Assembly (NCBI GenBank): GCA_964534765.1
Contig: CAZHRJ010000083.1
Location: 1-14,340, forward strand
Source of the DNA: CAZHRJ01 sp964534765
GTDB lineage: Bacteria; Lindowbacteria; 2-12-FULL-62-27
Length of the DNA: 14,340 nt
Direction of reading: 5' to 3'
Positions 1-6,683 of this stretch are shown here, in pieces. Every line of letters begins with the position of its first letter. Within the stretch, counting starts at the first letter, position 1. The translations under genes were made by a program, and so were the position numbers. Under the pieces are notes generated by a model, which ran no database searches, was not told the DNA's origin, and worked only from the letters and a program-made list of their open reading frames with translations.

Positions 1-97
1 CATCTCTCCCTCGGAGAAGTGCAAAAAATACCTGTTTTCAGGTATTATTCAGGTGTAGCTTGATTCTTCCGGACGCTTGTGTTTCGATCTTTTGGCC
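1..97. other. Leader region upstream of the lipoprotein gene
   Basis: No gene is seen here. The stretch holds a short hairpin (27-46, listed separately) and three copies of the pentamer CAGGT or its complement. A weak TTGATT at 60-65 could be a -35 box, but there is no convincing -10 at the right spacing. No strong Shine-Dalgarno precedes the ATG at 98. The operon promoter may lie here or further upstream, outside the window. Confidence 0.4.
27..46 (-). terminator. Hairpin with T-run on the minus strand (weak terminator or operator)
   Basis: AATACCTG and CAGGTATT form an 8-bp perfect stem around a TTTT loop. Read on the minus strand, the hairpin is followed by a run of T (the A-tract at 23-28), the layout of an intrinsic terminator. 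The stem is AT-rich and short, and no minus-strand gene ends here. It may stop antisense transcription or a gene that is not present, or act as a binding site upstream of the + strand operon. Confidence 0.3.
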
Positions 98-649
98 ATG
101 CTGCAAAAATGCCGATGGGGCGCCTCTTTACTCATTGTTTTTGTCCTGACCGGATGCCTTTATCCAGAGCGGAAAGAATACAAAGTCCAGTTGACAGCCC
201 GGGGCGGAGAATTCTGGTCGAAAGAATACGGATGGAAATCGGACGAAACCGAAAAAGAAAAAATCCAAAAAGATTTTGACGGGCTGGTCGCGCCCCATAC
301 CTCGGACAAAGATGACGAGGAAGCGTCCAGGCAAGGCATATACATCCTCGACAGAAAAATCTACCTGAAAGACGGCAAAATCAACACCGAAGCGCACGGC
401 CTGGTCGCATGGCACGCGCTCGAACAGGTGGTGGGCCTTCGGGTGAGCCACGGCGAGCGCATGTTCGTGGAACCGATCTGGAAGGGCGCCCAGGTGGAAT
501 GCAACGGAAAAGTTCTGGTCACGGACAACAATGCCGTCCTGGTCTGGCCAGAAAGCCAAAAGACCCTGACGGTCTCCGTTGTGTATAAAGACATTCTGAA
601 AAAGGACGACAATCTTCTAGCCCTCTATAAAACCTGGGAAAAGAAATAA
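98..649 (+). CDS. Predicted lipoprotein of unknown function
   Basis: This is a 183-residue protein. Its N-terminus is a type II signal peptide: a basic start (MLQKCRWG), a hydrophobic stretch, and the lipobox LTGC ending at about residue 20, so it should be lipidated and held in the cell envelope. An in-frame TTG at 77 would add seven residues; ATG at 98 is preferred because it gives a normal signal-peptide length. The mature part is charged and rich in Lys, Glu and Asp, with predicted beta-type segments near the C-terminus. I recognise no family. It ends one base before the following kinase gene, so the two are almost certainly co-transcribed, and it may be a partner or substrate of the kinase's outside domain. 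That role is inferred from position only. Confidence 0.8.
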   Translation: MLQKCRWGASLLIVFVLTGCLYPERKEYKVQLTARGGEFWSKEYGWKSDETEKEKIQKDFDGLVAPHTSDKDDEEASRQGIYILDRKIYLKDGKINTEAHGLVAWHALEQVVGLRVSHGERMFVEPIWKGAQVECNGKVLVTDNNAVLVWPESQKTLTVSVVYKDILKKDDNLLALYKTWEKK

Positions 650-650
650 C

Positions 651-2606
651 ATGGCCGCCCGGCCCACGTCGAATCCGCCGCCCACGGGACCTCTTTCTCC
701 CGATCCCTCTCACTCGAAAATCCAGATCTCGCAACTTGGGAAATACCGCATCGTCCGAAAACTGGGCGTCGGCGGATCGGCGACGGTCTATCTCGCAATT
801 GACACCACCATCGACAAGCAAGTCGCGCTCAAGGTTCTTCACGAACACCTGCGGGAGGATCCGGTTACCATCCGGCGGTTTACCAATGACGCTCGAGCCC
901 TCGCCAAACTGAATCACCCCAACATCGTCCAGATATACGCCGCGGAGCTTGATCAATACTATTTCGCGATGGAGTACGTCGACGGCGCGCAGGCGGACCT
1001 GGCCCGGCTGATCGCCGACAACGGATCGCTTCCCGAAGGCCGGGCCATCGCGATCGCCCTGCAGGTCGCCGACGCGCTGGCTCACATTCACCGCCAGGGA
1101 TTGATCCATCGAGACATAAAACCCGGAAACATTTTGATCGCTCCGGGCGACCGCGTAAAAATGACCGACTTTTCGATCGTGCGCGAGGTTGAGGAAACTA
1201 TGCTGACGATGAAGGGATCCCTCATCGGCACAGTCGAGTACATGGCGCCGGAGCAGATCCGGGAGGAGGCGAGCGATTTTCGGGTGGACGTCTATGCCCT
1301 CGGCGCGGTTTTGTACGAGATGTGGATCGGCCGGCCGCCGTTTGTTCGGGAGGCGGGTGTGGCGGATCTCTGGCCGCTGATGGAACGGATATTGAATGAC
1401 CGGCCCAAACCTCCGGCCCAGATCAATCCAGCCGTGTCGGCGAAAATTTCCGAGGCCGTCAGCCGGGCGCTGGAAAAAGATCCGGCCCATCGGTTTTTGG
1501 ACATGGCCGCCTTCGCGGCCGACCTCCGGTCATCCATGGACGCGACGGCCACCGTCATGGTCATCCCTGTCGCCCTCGCCAAACCGGTCGAGCACGAGGG
1601 GACCGTGCGGCTTTCGTGGAGCGCCTCGGACTCGGCTGAATTTGACCGGTATGAAGTCCACTCCGCCGCCGACCGCGACTTTATTCCGTCCGATCAAACC
1701 TTGCTGAAGATCATTCAGGATCGGACGGCGACCGAATTGGCCTTTCCGGTGCCCGCCGGGGGAGGCATCCTGTATTATCGTATTCGGACAACCCTCCAGG
1801 GAGCAATTGCGTCCGTCTCCAACCGCGCCATGATCGAGTTCGGCTATCGGCCGCTGTTCTGGCGCCGCCGGGAATTTCAGTGGATGGCGGGATTGGCGGC
1901 CATCGTCGTCCTCGGCGTTTCCTTGTACGCCTTTCTCACGCGTGGGCGATCGGACCCGCGCCTCGTCAACATCATTCAGGGACCGGACCGCGCGCGGGCT
2001 GTCGGCCGGTTCTCCGACGCCAGATTTTTTCCCTCAACCGGCCGGTTTCGTCTCACGCTGACTCGCCCGACGTTTGAAATTCTAGAGGCCGGGAGCATCA
2101 CAGAAAGTCTCAAGGGCCGGAATGTCGCGCGCCTCATTGTCGACGTGCCGGAACCCATTGCCTCGGCCCTGATGGCCGACGGCGTCGACATGAGTCTGCT
2201 TTCTCCGCAGAGTCTCACAGCCGAAGGCAAACTATCGGAGGACGCGAATCTCGGAGTGGTTCTGACGCCGGCCGAAAAATCCGGATTGAAATTTGAAAAG
2301 ACCCGCGCCGACATTCTGGACGTTGCGGCGGCCGAATGGAAACAGCACGCGGGCAAGCTGGTCCGGATCAACACCCGCGTGACAGACGTGCGGATCTCCG
2401 AGGCCTCCAACACCGCCCACCTGACGCTCGATCCGGACATCGGGGTCGTTGTTTTCAGCGCCGTCAAAAACGGGCTGGAGCAGAAAGGAATCAAACCGGA
2501 AGACCTCAAGGGCAAATCCGTCGCCATCCGCGGCCAGGTCCGAAACGACCGGCAGTACGGCCTGCAGATCATCCTCGCGCGCCCGGAACATCTCATTTTG
2601 AAATGA
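651..2606 (+). CDS. Membrane Ser/Thr protein kinase with FN3-like and OB-like domains
   Basis: The protein has 651 residues. A Hanks-type kinase domain spans about 32-293: glycine loop G39-x-G41-G42, catalytic Lys61 (VALK), catalytic loop HRDIKPGN (153-160), Mg-binding Asp173 and APE (199-201). Two usual residues differ: the DFG motif reads DFS (Ser175), and the alpha-C glutamate position appears to be Asp80. An FN3-like beta domain follows at about 310-397 (RLSWSAS, YYRIRTT), then one membrane helix near 409-429. The outside part (430-651) is a beta-rich region of unknown type and a final domain at about 565-650 whose pattern (GKLVRINTRVTDV, GKSVAIRGQVRND) resembles an OB fold. It starts 1 nt after the lipoprotein gene and its stop overlaps the next kinase start (ATGA). 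The kinase call is secure; FN3 and OB assignments are by pattern. Confidence 0.93.
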   Translation: MAARPTSNPPPTGPLSPDPSHSKIQISQLGKYRIVRKLGVGGSATVYLAIDTTIDKQVALKVLHEHLREDPVTIRRFTNDARALAKLNHPNIVQIYAAELDQYYFAMEYVDGAQADLARLIADNGSLPEGRAIAIALQVADALAHIHRQGLIHRDIKPGNILIAPGDRVKMTDFSIVREVEETMLTMKGSLIGTVEYMAPEQIREEASDFRVDVYALGAVLYEMWIGRPPFVREAGVADLWPLMERILNDRPKPPAQINPAVSAKISEAVSRALEKDPAHRFLDMAAFAADLRSSMDATATVMVIPVALAKPVEHEGTVRLSWSASDSAEFDRYEVHSAADRDFIPSDQTLLKIIQDRTATELAFPVPAGGGILYYRIRTTLQGAIASVSNRAMIEFGYRPLFWRRREFQWMAGLAAIVVLGVSLYAFLTRGRSDPRLVNIIQGPDRARAVGRFSDARFFPSTGRFRLTLTRPTFEILEAGSITESLKGRNVARLIVDVPEPIASALMADGVDMSLLSPQSLTAEGKLSEDANLGVVLTPAEKSGLKFEKTRADILDVAAAEWKQHAGKLVRINTRVTDVRISEASNTAHLTLDPDIGVVVFSAVKNGLEQKGIKPEDLKGKSVAIRGQVRNDRQYGLQIILARPEHLILK

Positions 2607-4969
2607 ATCCGGGCGACTCGCTCGGACCCTACCGCCTGGTGCGGCAGGTCGGCCACGGCGGGATGGGCGTGGTGTGGGAGGCCGAAGGGCCGACAGGGCA
2701 GGTGGCCGTCAAAATCATTCCTGATTTTCTTGCCGGCGACGACATGCTGATTCAGCGCCTCCGCCGCGAAGCCGAAACGGTTAAAAAACTCAGTCACCCG
2801 GCGCTGCGCCGGCTGGGTGACATCGGCGTGGCCGGGGGAAGAACGTATATGGTGATGGACTTTCTCGGAGGTCAAACGCTCGGCGCGAGATTGGCCCAAA
2901 CCGGCCGGCTTCCCATCGAAGAGGTCGAGCGTCTTGCCGTCCAGTTGTCCGATGTCCTGTCCTATATTCACTCCCGGGGAGTCGTCCACCGGGATTTGAA
3001 GCCGGACAACCTGTTTCTGACATCCGACGGCAACCTGAAATTGATCGATCTGGGAGTGGCCAAGGTTCTGGACGATGCGAGCCTCACCGTCACCGGGTCG
3101 CATTTCGGAACGCCGGCCTACATGAGTCCGGAGTCGTTCCGCGACTCCAAAACCGTCACGGTCGCAGCTGACATATGGTCATACGGCGTGATCCTGTACG
3201 AGGCGGCATGCGGCCATCGGCCCTTCGGCGGATCAACGGCGGCGTCCATCATCGCCAAAATCTCGGATCACAACTATAAACCCCAAGCGCCCTCCCTTCT
3301 TCGGCCTGACTTGCCGGCCGAATTGGCCGGGATTATCGGTGACTGCATCAGGAACCATCCTGTGTCGCGACTGTCAGCCTCCGCCGTTTTTTCCCGTCTG
3401 ACCGGCCGAACGCCGCCGCACGTTCGCGCCATTCGACGCCGGCGGTGGATTGCCGCAGGAACCGTCCTCGTAGCGGTGGCTGTTCTGGCGGGCGTTTGGG
3501 GGACTGTCCCCCAAAAAAATAAAGCTGAAGACGTGCCGTCGCCGTCCGGGCCTGTGGCATCGTTTTACCCGGTCGGCAACGACCCCATCACAGTCCGATC
3601 AGCGGACTTCAACGCCGACGGTCATCTGGATATGGTCGTGGCCAATGAAGGGAACGACATCAGCATTCTTTTTGGAATCGGTGACGGGCAGTTTGAGGCG
3701 CAGCGACGATTTCCGACACGTTCCTCATCGGGCTCCCTTACATTGGTAAACTTCGACCGGGACGACATTCTCGATGTTCTGTCCACCAGCTCCGATTCCA
3801 AGCATCTCATCCTGTTGCATGGTCGGTCCGGGGCCGGCGGCGCGTTTGATCCTGTCGTCACCCTGGATCTTCCCGGTGGTCCGCGGATGGCCGGCATCGA
3901 GGATATGGACGGTGACGGCCGGCTCGATCTTTGGGTCATCCGCTCGGACGCCGGAGACGTCGTCGTTTTCCCCGATGCCGCCGGCTGGCCCGTCGCTCTT
4001 GGCGATTCCTTTACATTCCCCGTAGGCTTGGCGCCGGAAGAGGCGGTCTTTGTCGATCTGGATGGCGATGGCCGGAAAGATCTGGCGACAGCCAATTACA
4101 ATTCCAACAATGTCGGCGTCCTGTTTGGTGCCGTATCAGGCTGGTTTCAACCCGCCCGGCAATTCGCGGTTGGAAAAAGCCCCAACTCCATCACCTACGG
4201 GGATTTTAACCGGGACGGTCGGATGGATCTGGCGGTGGTGAATTACCAATCCAACGATGTCAGCGTCTTGTTGAGCCGTGGGAATCGGGATTTTGAACCT
4301 GACCGGCGATTTTCCGTGGGAGGTCTTGGGGCTCACAGCATCGCTTCCGCCGGCAAAGACCTGGACGAGGACGGCAACCCCGACCTTGCCGTGGCGAATA
4401 TGCGGTCGGGCGATGTCACGGTCATGTTTGGAGACGGCCGGGGAAATTTTGGGCGACGGCTCCGTATGGGCGGGATGTCCGGCACGCGCGGCATCTGGAT
4501 CGATGACGTCAATGCCGATGGCCATGCCGATCTCATTTCGGTGAACAAGGGCACGGACGACGCGGCCATCATGCTCGGCATCGGAGACGGAACATTTCGG
4601 CCGCCGACAATGGGCTGGGACGCGCCGCCGGCCGATTCACAGATCGTCGTCGCCGTCCGGCACGCAGGCTTCCCGCCCGAAGCGATGGCCGACCTCGCCC
4701 GGGTGCTCCTCCAAGCGATGCGAGCCGTCAAGGGACAGCAAGGTTGGCGCGGGACGGACTACGACTGGCCGGGTGGCTTCGGCGAGCGTCGATCCATGAC
4801 CACAGTCGCCACGCCGCCGGCCGACACCACGCTCGACGCCTCCGTCGAGGCTGCCGTCGAGGCCGCCCGGCGGACGAACCCCAGCGCAACGATCGAGTGG
4901 AAGGTCTTCTACGGGGCCGGGGTTGTGCCAAGGATGCCCAATCCGGTCAGGAATGGCAGCCAACCGTGA
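2603..4969 (+). CDS. Membrane Ser/Thr kinase with a seven-repeat VCBS/FG-GAP propeller
   Basis: The protein has 788 residues. The ATG at 2603 overlaps the previous stop (ATGA) and begins MNPGDSLGPY, like its paralogues; the reading frame is open further upstream but without kinase homology. The kinase domain covers about 10-267: G17-H-G-G-M-G loop, Lys37 (VAVK), HRDLKPDN (129-136), DLG (149-151) and SPE (175-177). A membrane helix lies near 281-300. Outside it are seven Ca-binding type repeats of the form DxDxDGxxDL (starting near 335, 383, 434, 485, 534, 586 and 635), the number expected for a closed seven-bladed, integrin-like propeller; the second is degenerate. Residues 671-771 form an unrecognised module (starts GWDAPPAD, ends EWKVFYG) also found three times in the protein encoded at 10777. 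The propeller may sense an extracellular ligand, surface or polysaccharide (inference). Confidence 0.93.
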   Translation: MNPGDSLGPYRLVRQVGHGGMGVVWEAEGPTGQVAVKIIPDFLAGDDMLIQRLRREAETVKKLSHPALRRLGDIGVAGGRTYMVMDFLGGQTLGARLAQTGRLPIEEVERLAVQLSDVLSYIHSRGVVHRDLKPDNLFLTSDGNLKLIDLGVAKVLDDASLTVTGSHFGTPAYMSPESFRDSKTVTVAADIWSYGVILYEAACGHRPFGGSTAASIIAKISDHNYKPQAPSLLRPDLPAELAGIIGDCIRNHPVSRLSASAVFSRLTGRTPPHVRAIRRRRWIAAGTVLVAVAVLAGVWGTVPQKNKAEDVPSPSGPVASFYPVGNDPITVRSADFNADGHLDMVVANEGNDISILFGIGDGQFEAQRRFPTRSSSGSLTLVNFDRDDILDVLSTSSDSKHLILLHGRSGAGGAFDPVVTLDLPGGPRMAGIEDMDGDGRLDLWVIRSDAGDVVVFPDAAGWPVALGDSFTFPVGLAPEEAVFVDLDGDGRKDLATANYNSNNVGVLFGAVSGWFQPARQFAVGKSPNSITYGDFNRDGRMDLAVVNYQSNDVSVLLSRGNRDFEPDRRFSVGGLGAHSIASAGKDLDEDGNPDLAVANMRSGDVTVMFGDGRGNFGRRLRMGGMSGTRGIWIDDVNADGHADLISVNKGTDDAAIMLGIGDGTFRPPTMGWDAPPADSQIVVAVRHAGFPPEAMADLARVLLQAMRAVKGQQGWRGTDYDWPGGFGERRSMTTVATPPADTTLDASVEAAVEAARRTNPSATIEWKVFYGAGVVPRMPNPVRNGSQP
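4613..4915 (+). repeat. Single copy of the 'DAPP' protein module in the propeller kinase
   Basis: This segment encodes residues 671-771 of the propeller kinase. It has the signature seen three times in the PH-like protein: WDAPPAD, then a beta-type strand VVAVRH, then an amphipathic helix, and about 60 residues later a second helix and a closing strand with KVFYG. It sits at the extreme C-terminus on the outer face of the membrane. No known family is recognised. Confidence 0.7.
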
Positions 4970-4990
4970 GTGGGGTAAGTAGTATCCATA

Positions 4991-5018
4991 GTAGTGCCAC
5001 CTTTAAAGGTGGCACTAC
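4991..5018. repeat. Perfect 28-bp palindrome
   Basis: GTAGTGCCACCTTT is followed immediately by its exact reverse complement AAAGGTGGCACTAC, with no loop and centre TTTAAA. The symmetry ends sharply on both sides. It could be a protein-binding site, a bidirectional mRNA end structure, or one unit of a dispersed palindromic repeat. A partial match to one arm (CCACCTTTAA) occurs at 6631-6640, just outside the transposon end. Nothing in the window decides between these. Confidence 0.85.
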
Positions 5019-5040
5019 GAGTTGAGGGATTGTAAACTCC

Positions 5041-5100
5041 ATGAGCATGAATACCCATAAACGCCGTACGACCGATGCCCGTTCTCGGACGATGTTCTGA
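5041..5100 (+). repeat. Duplicated leader, copy 1
   Basis: These 60 nt match 9825-9883 with one single-base gap and a handful of substitutions. Both begin ATGAGCATGA, share CCATAAAC and end GATGTTCTGA directly before the kinase ATG. The match shows that the kinase duplication carried its leader, which may hold a promoter or translation signal. No consensus boxes are evident. Confidence 0.75.
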
Positions 5101-5611
5101 ATGAATCCGAACGACACGCTTGGCGCATATAAACTCACGAAGCGCCTCGCGCACGGCGGGATGGGAGAAGTGTGGGAGGCGGAAGGCGCGAAGGGCCTGG
5201 TGGCGCTCAAGGTCATCCCGGAATTTCTGATGAACGACCGCGCGCTGGTCGACCGCCTGCGGCGCGAAGCGGAGGCGATCCGGCGGCTGTCCCATCCCGG
5301 CGTGGTCCGGCTATACGATTTCGGCGAGAGCGAAGGACGTGCCTATCTGGCGATGGAGCTTTTGAAGGGCGAGACCTTGGCGGAACGGATGGCTCGTGTG
5401 TCGCCTCTGCCGGTTGATGAGGTGGAACGGATCGGGCGCAGCCTTGCGGATTCTCTGGCGTACGTGTACACAGAAGGAATCATTCACCGGGATTTGAAGC
5501 CGCAGAACGTGTTTTTGACGGAAGACGGCGGCGTGAAACTGATCGACCTTGGCGTGGCGAAAGTTCTGGACGAGGCGTCGCTGACGGTGACAGGATCGCA
5601 TTTCGCCCGCG

Positions 5612-5643
5612 GCGTGGCCGGGGTCAGGCGTGGCCGGGGTCAG
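5612..5643 (+). repeat. Two tandem copies of a 16-bp unit at the left transposon end
   Basis: The unit GCGTGGCCGGGGTCAG occurs at 5612-5627 and 5628-5643. The second copy runs into the inverted terminal sequence of the element; the first lies between it and the broken kinase. It may be the remains of an earlier end of the element or a slippage duplication. Confidence 0.85.
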
Positions 5644-5650
5644 ACTTACG
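5636..5650 (+). repeat. Left terminal inverted repeat of the RAYT element
   Basis: GGGGTCAGACTTACG is the exact reverse complement of 6592-6606. It lies next to the transposase stop codon (5652-5654). Confidence 0.9.
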
Positions 5651-5651
5651 C

Positions 5652-6557
5652 TTATACGCTTATTTTTTTCCGCGGATCGCCATAGCGGCGAATGATTGAG
5701 CCGATTGAACTTGGGCGTCGCCGGAAGAAACGGCTGGTATCACTTGGCCCATGCCCTTTGGACAGGCAGGCCAACACCGCTTCGTTGCGGATTCGCGACA
5801 CTGACCGAGCCCGCGCCGCTGATCTTAATAACTCCATGCTGACGCGATTCTTTCTTGAAATTTTGTACACTATTTTTTCTATCGTTTCTTTTCCACGCCT
5901 TTCACCCCGCTTATCCGCCTCCCGACCGCTTTTGCGCCGCTCAAACTTTCTCCACATCCCTTCTGTCCCGTAAGCCCAGGGCCGTTCAGGCGTCATTGGC
6001 GGCACAATGGCCTCATCACTGTATCCCATTAATTGCCGGTATGCTTTCGCTCCACTCTTTCCTTCATATCCCGGAGTCGTTCGCCAGCGCGTCCAGGGAG
6101 AGTTCTTTTTCCCAAAATACAGAGCGTGGCTTGACCAGAGAATATTTTCATTTTCCTTGACCATGCCGTCCTTGGGAAGGTTTTGATGGATATATCGCAC
6201 CAACGCGTGCAAATGGATTTCATCGGTCACAAGAAAAGCATGGTATCGTCCTTCGAATAAATGCCCGGTGCGGCGATGGCGTCGATTAAAATATGCGGCA
6301 TAGTTGCCCTGTAGTCGTTGCATCGTTCTTGCGAGGCTGACACGCCCGCGCCGTATCAGCAGGTGGATGTGATTGGGAACAAGGCTATAGGCGGAAAAAA
6401 TGGCGTCATTCAGACGGCAACACTCATCCAGCAGCCGCAGATAAAACAATCGCTCCTCCCGGTGAGTGAAAATCTGGCGCCGTTCATTGCCCCTGGCTAT
6501 GACATGATACCAACAGTTCTCTATATCGACTCGAGGTGCGCGTGGCATACGATCCAT
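5652..6557 (-). CDS. RAYT / IS200-like Y1 transposase
   Basis: The protein has 301 residues. It belongs to the Y1 HUH single-strand nuclease group: the metal-binding motif PNHIHLL places His63 and His65, flanked by the family's typical WYHVIARGNERRQIF (16-30) and GHLFEGRYHAFLV (98-110). The likely catalytic tyrosine is Tyr122 in RYIHQNL, the segment that reads YIHLNP in relatives. The C-terminal part (about 225-292) looks like a DnaA-type helix-turn-helix, common in the long members of this family. The start is ATG at 6557; a second ATG three codons in (6548) is an equally good choice. The reading frame is intact, and the gene fills the element between its inverted ends, so the element may still be active. 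It is the only minus-strand gene in the window. Confidence 0.93.
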   Translation of the reverse strand: MDRMPRAPRVDIENCWYHVIARGNERRQIFTHREERLFYLRLLDECCRLNDAIFSAYSLVPNHIHLLIRRGRVSLARTMQRLQGNYAAYFNRRHRRTGHLFEGRYHAFLVTDEIHLHALVRYIHQNLPKDGMVKENENILWSSHALYFGKKNSPWTRWRTTPGYEGKSGAKAYRQLMGYSDEAIVPPMTPERPWAYGTEGMWRKFERRKSGREADKRGERRGKETIEKIVYKISRKNRVSMELLRSAARARSVSRIRNEAVLACLSKGHGPSDTSRFFRRRPSSIGSIIRRYGDPRKKISV

Positions 6558-6591
6558 ATACTACACCGCAGCGAAAAAATAAACGTGAAAA

Positions 6592-6606
6592 CGTAAGTCT
6601 GACCCC
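6592..6606 (-). repeat. Right terminal inverted repeat of the RAYT element
   Basis: CGTAAGTCTGACCCC is the exact complement of the left end. An A/T-rich stretch just inside (6574-6582) mirrors the T-run inside the left end. Confidence 0.9.
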
Positions 6607-6683
6607 TTCTTTCTCCCTTCCCCTTTACTCCCACCTTTAACGATGATTTTTCGCGCATTTCAATATAGCCTGAACGGCACAAT

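Larger units (their letters stand above)
4970..5100. other. Intergenic region between two kinase genes
   Basis: No gene is seen. It contains the 28-bp palindrome at 4991-5018 and, from 5041 to the start codon at 5101, a segment that is also found just upstream of the kinase at 9884. There is no T-run behind the palindrome, so a standard intrinsic terminator is not supported. No clear sigma70 promoter is visible. Confidence 0.6.
5101..5685 (+). pseudogene. Ser/Thr kinase gene truncated by a transposon
   Basis: The first 168 codons match the kinases at 6684 and 9884 almost exactly: MNPNDTLGAY start, AHGGMG nucleotide loop, Lys37, HRDLKPQN and DLG. The match stops after TGSHF in the activation loop at about 5605, where the transposon end region begins. 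The frame runs on into the element for 26 unrelated residues and stops at 5683-5685. The missing part is the GTPAYMSPE segment and the whole rest of the C-lobe, without which a kinase cannot fold normally or bind substrate. No remnant of the lost half appears on the far side of the element, so insertion was accompanied or followed by a deletion. A stable N-lobe fragment that interferes with its paralogues is possible but unsupported. Confidence 0.88.
5636..6606 (-). mobile_element. RAYT-type IS200-like element with inverted ends
   Basis: The element is about 970 bp and contains one transposase gene on the minus strand. Its ends are a perfect 15-bp inverted pair, GGGGTCAGACTTACG at 5636-5650 and its complement at 6592-6606, extended inward by an imperfect match that includes an A/T-rich run. 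No target-site duplication is seen, as expected for a single-strand HUH transposition mechanism. It interrupts the kinase gene at 5101. The left limit could instead be about 5612 if the extra 16-bp unit belongs to the element. Confidence 0.85.

Noticed and set aside
519..1490. Long minus-strand open frame (323 codons) over the first kinase
   Set aside because: It lies opposite a clear kinase with all its motifs and has no recognisable domain; in high-GC DNA such shadow frames are common.
2336..2602. 89-codon upstream extension of the propeller kinase
   Set aside because: It overlaps the previous gene out of frame, is Arg/Pro-rich without homology, and the ATG at 2603 gives the same MNPG start as the paralogues.
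1976..3103. Minus-strand open frame of 375 codons across the junction of two kinase genes
   Set aside because: It covers the conserved HRD and glycine-loop regions of two real genes on the other strand and has no family features.
4991..5018. The palindrome as an intrinsic terminator of the propeller kinase operon
   Set aside because: No T-run follows on either strand, so this reading is not supported although the palindrome itself is real.
5601..5685. The 26-residue tail of the truncated kinase as a real domain
   Set aside because: It is translation of transposon end DNA and repeats (GVAGVRRGRGQ), not a protein family.
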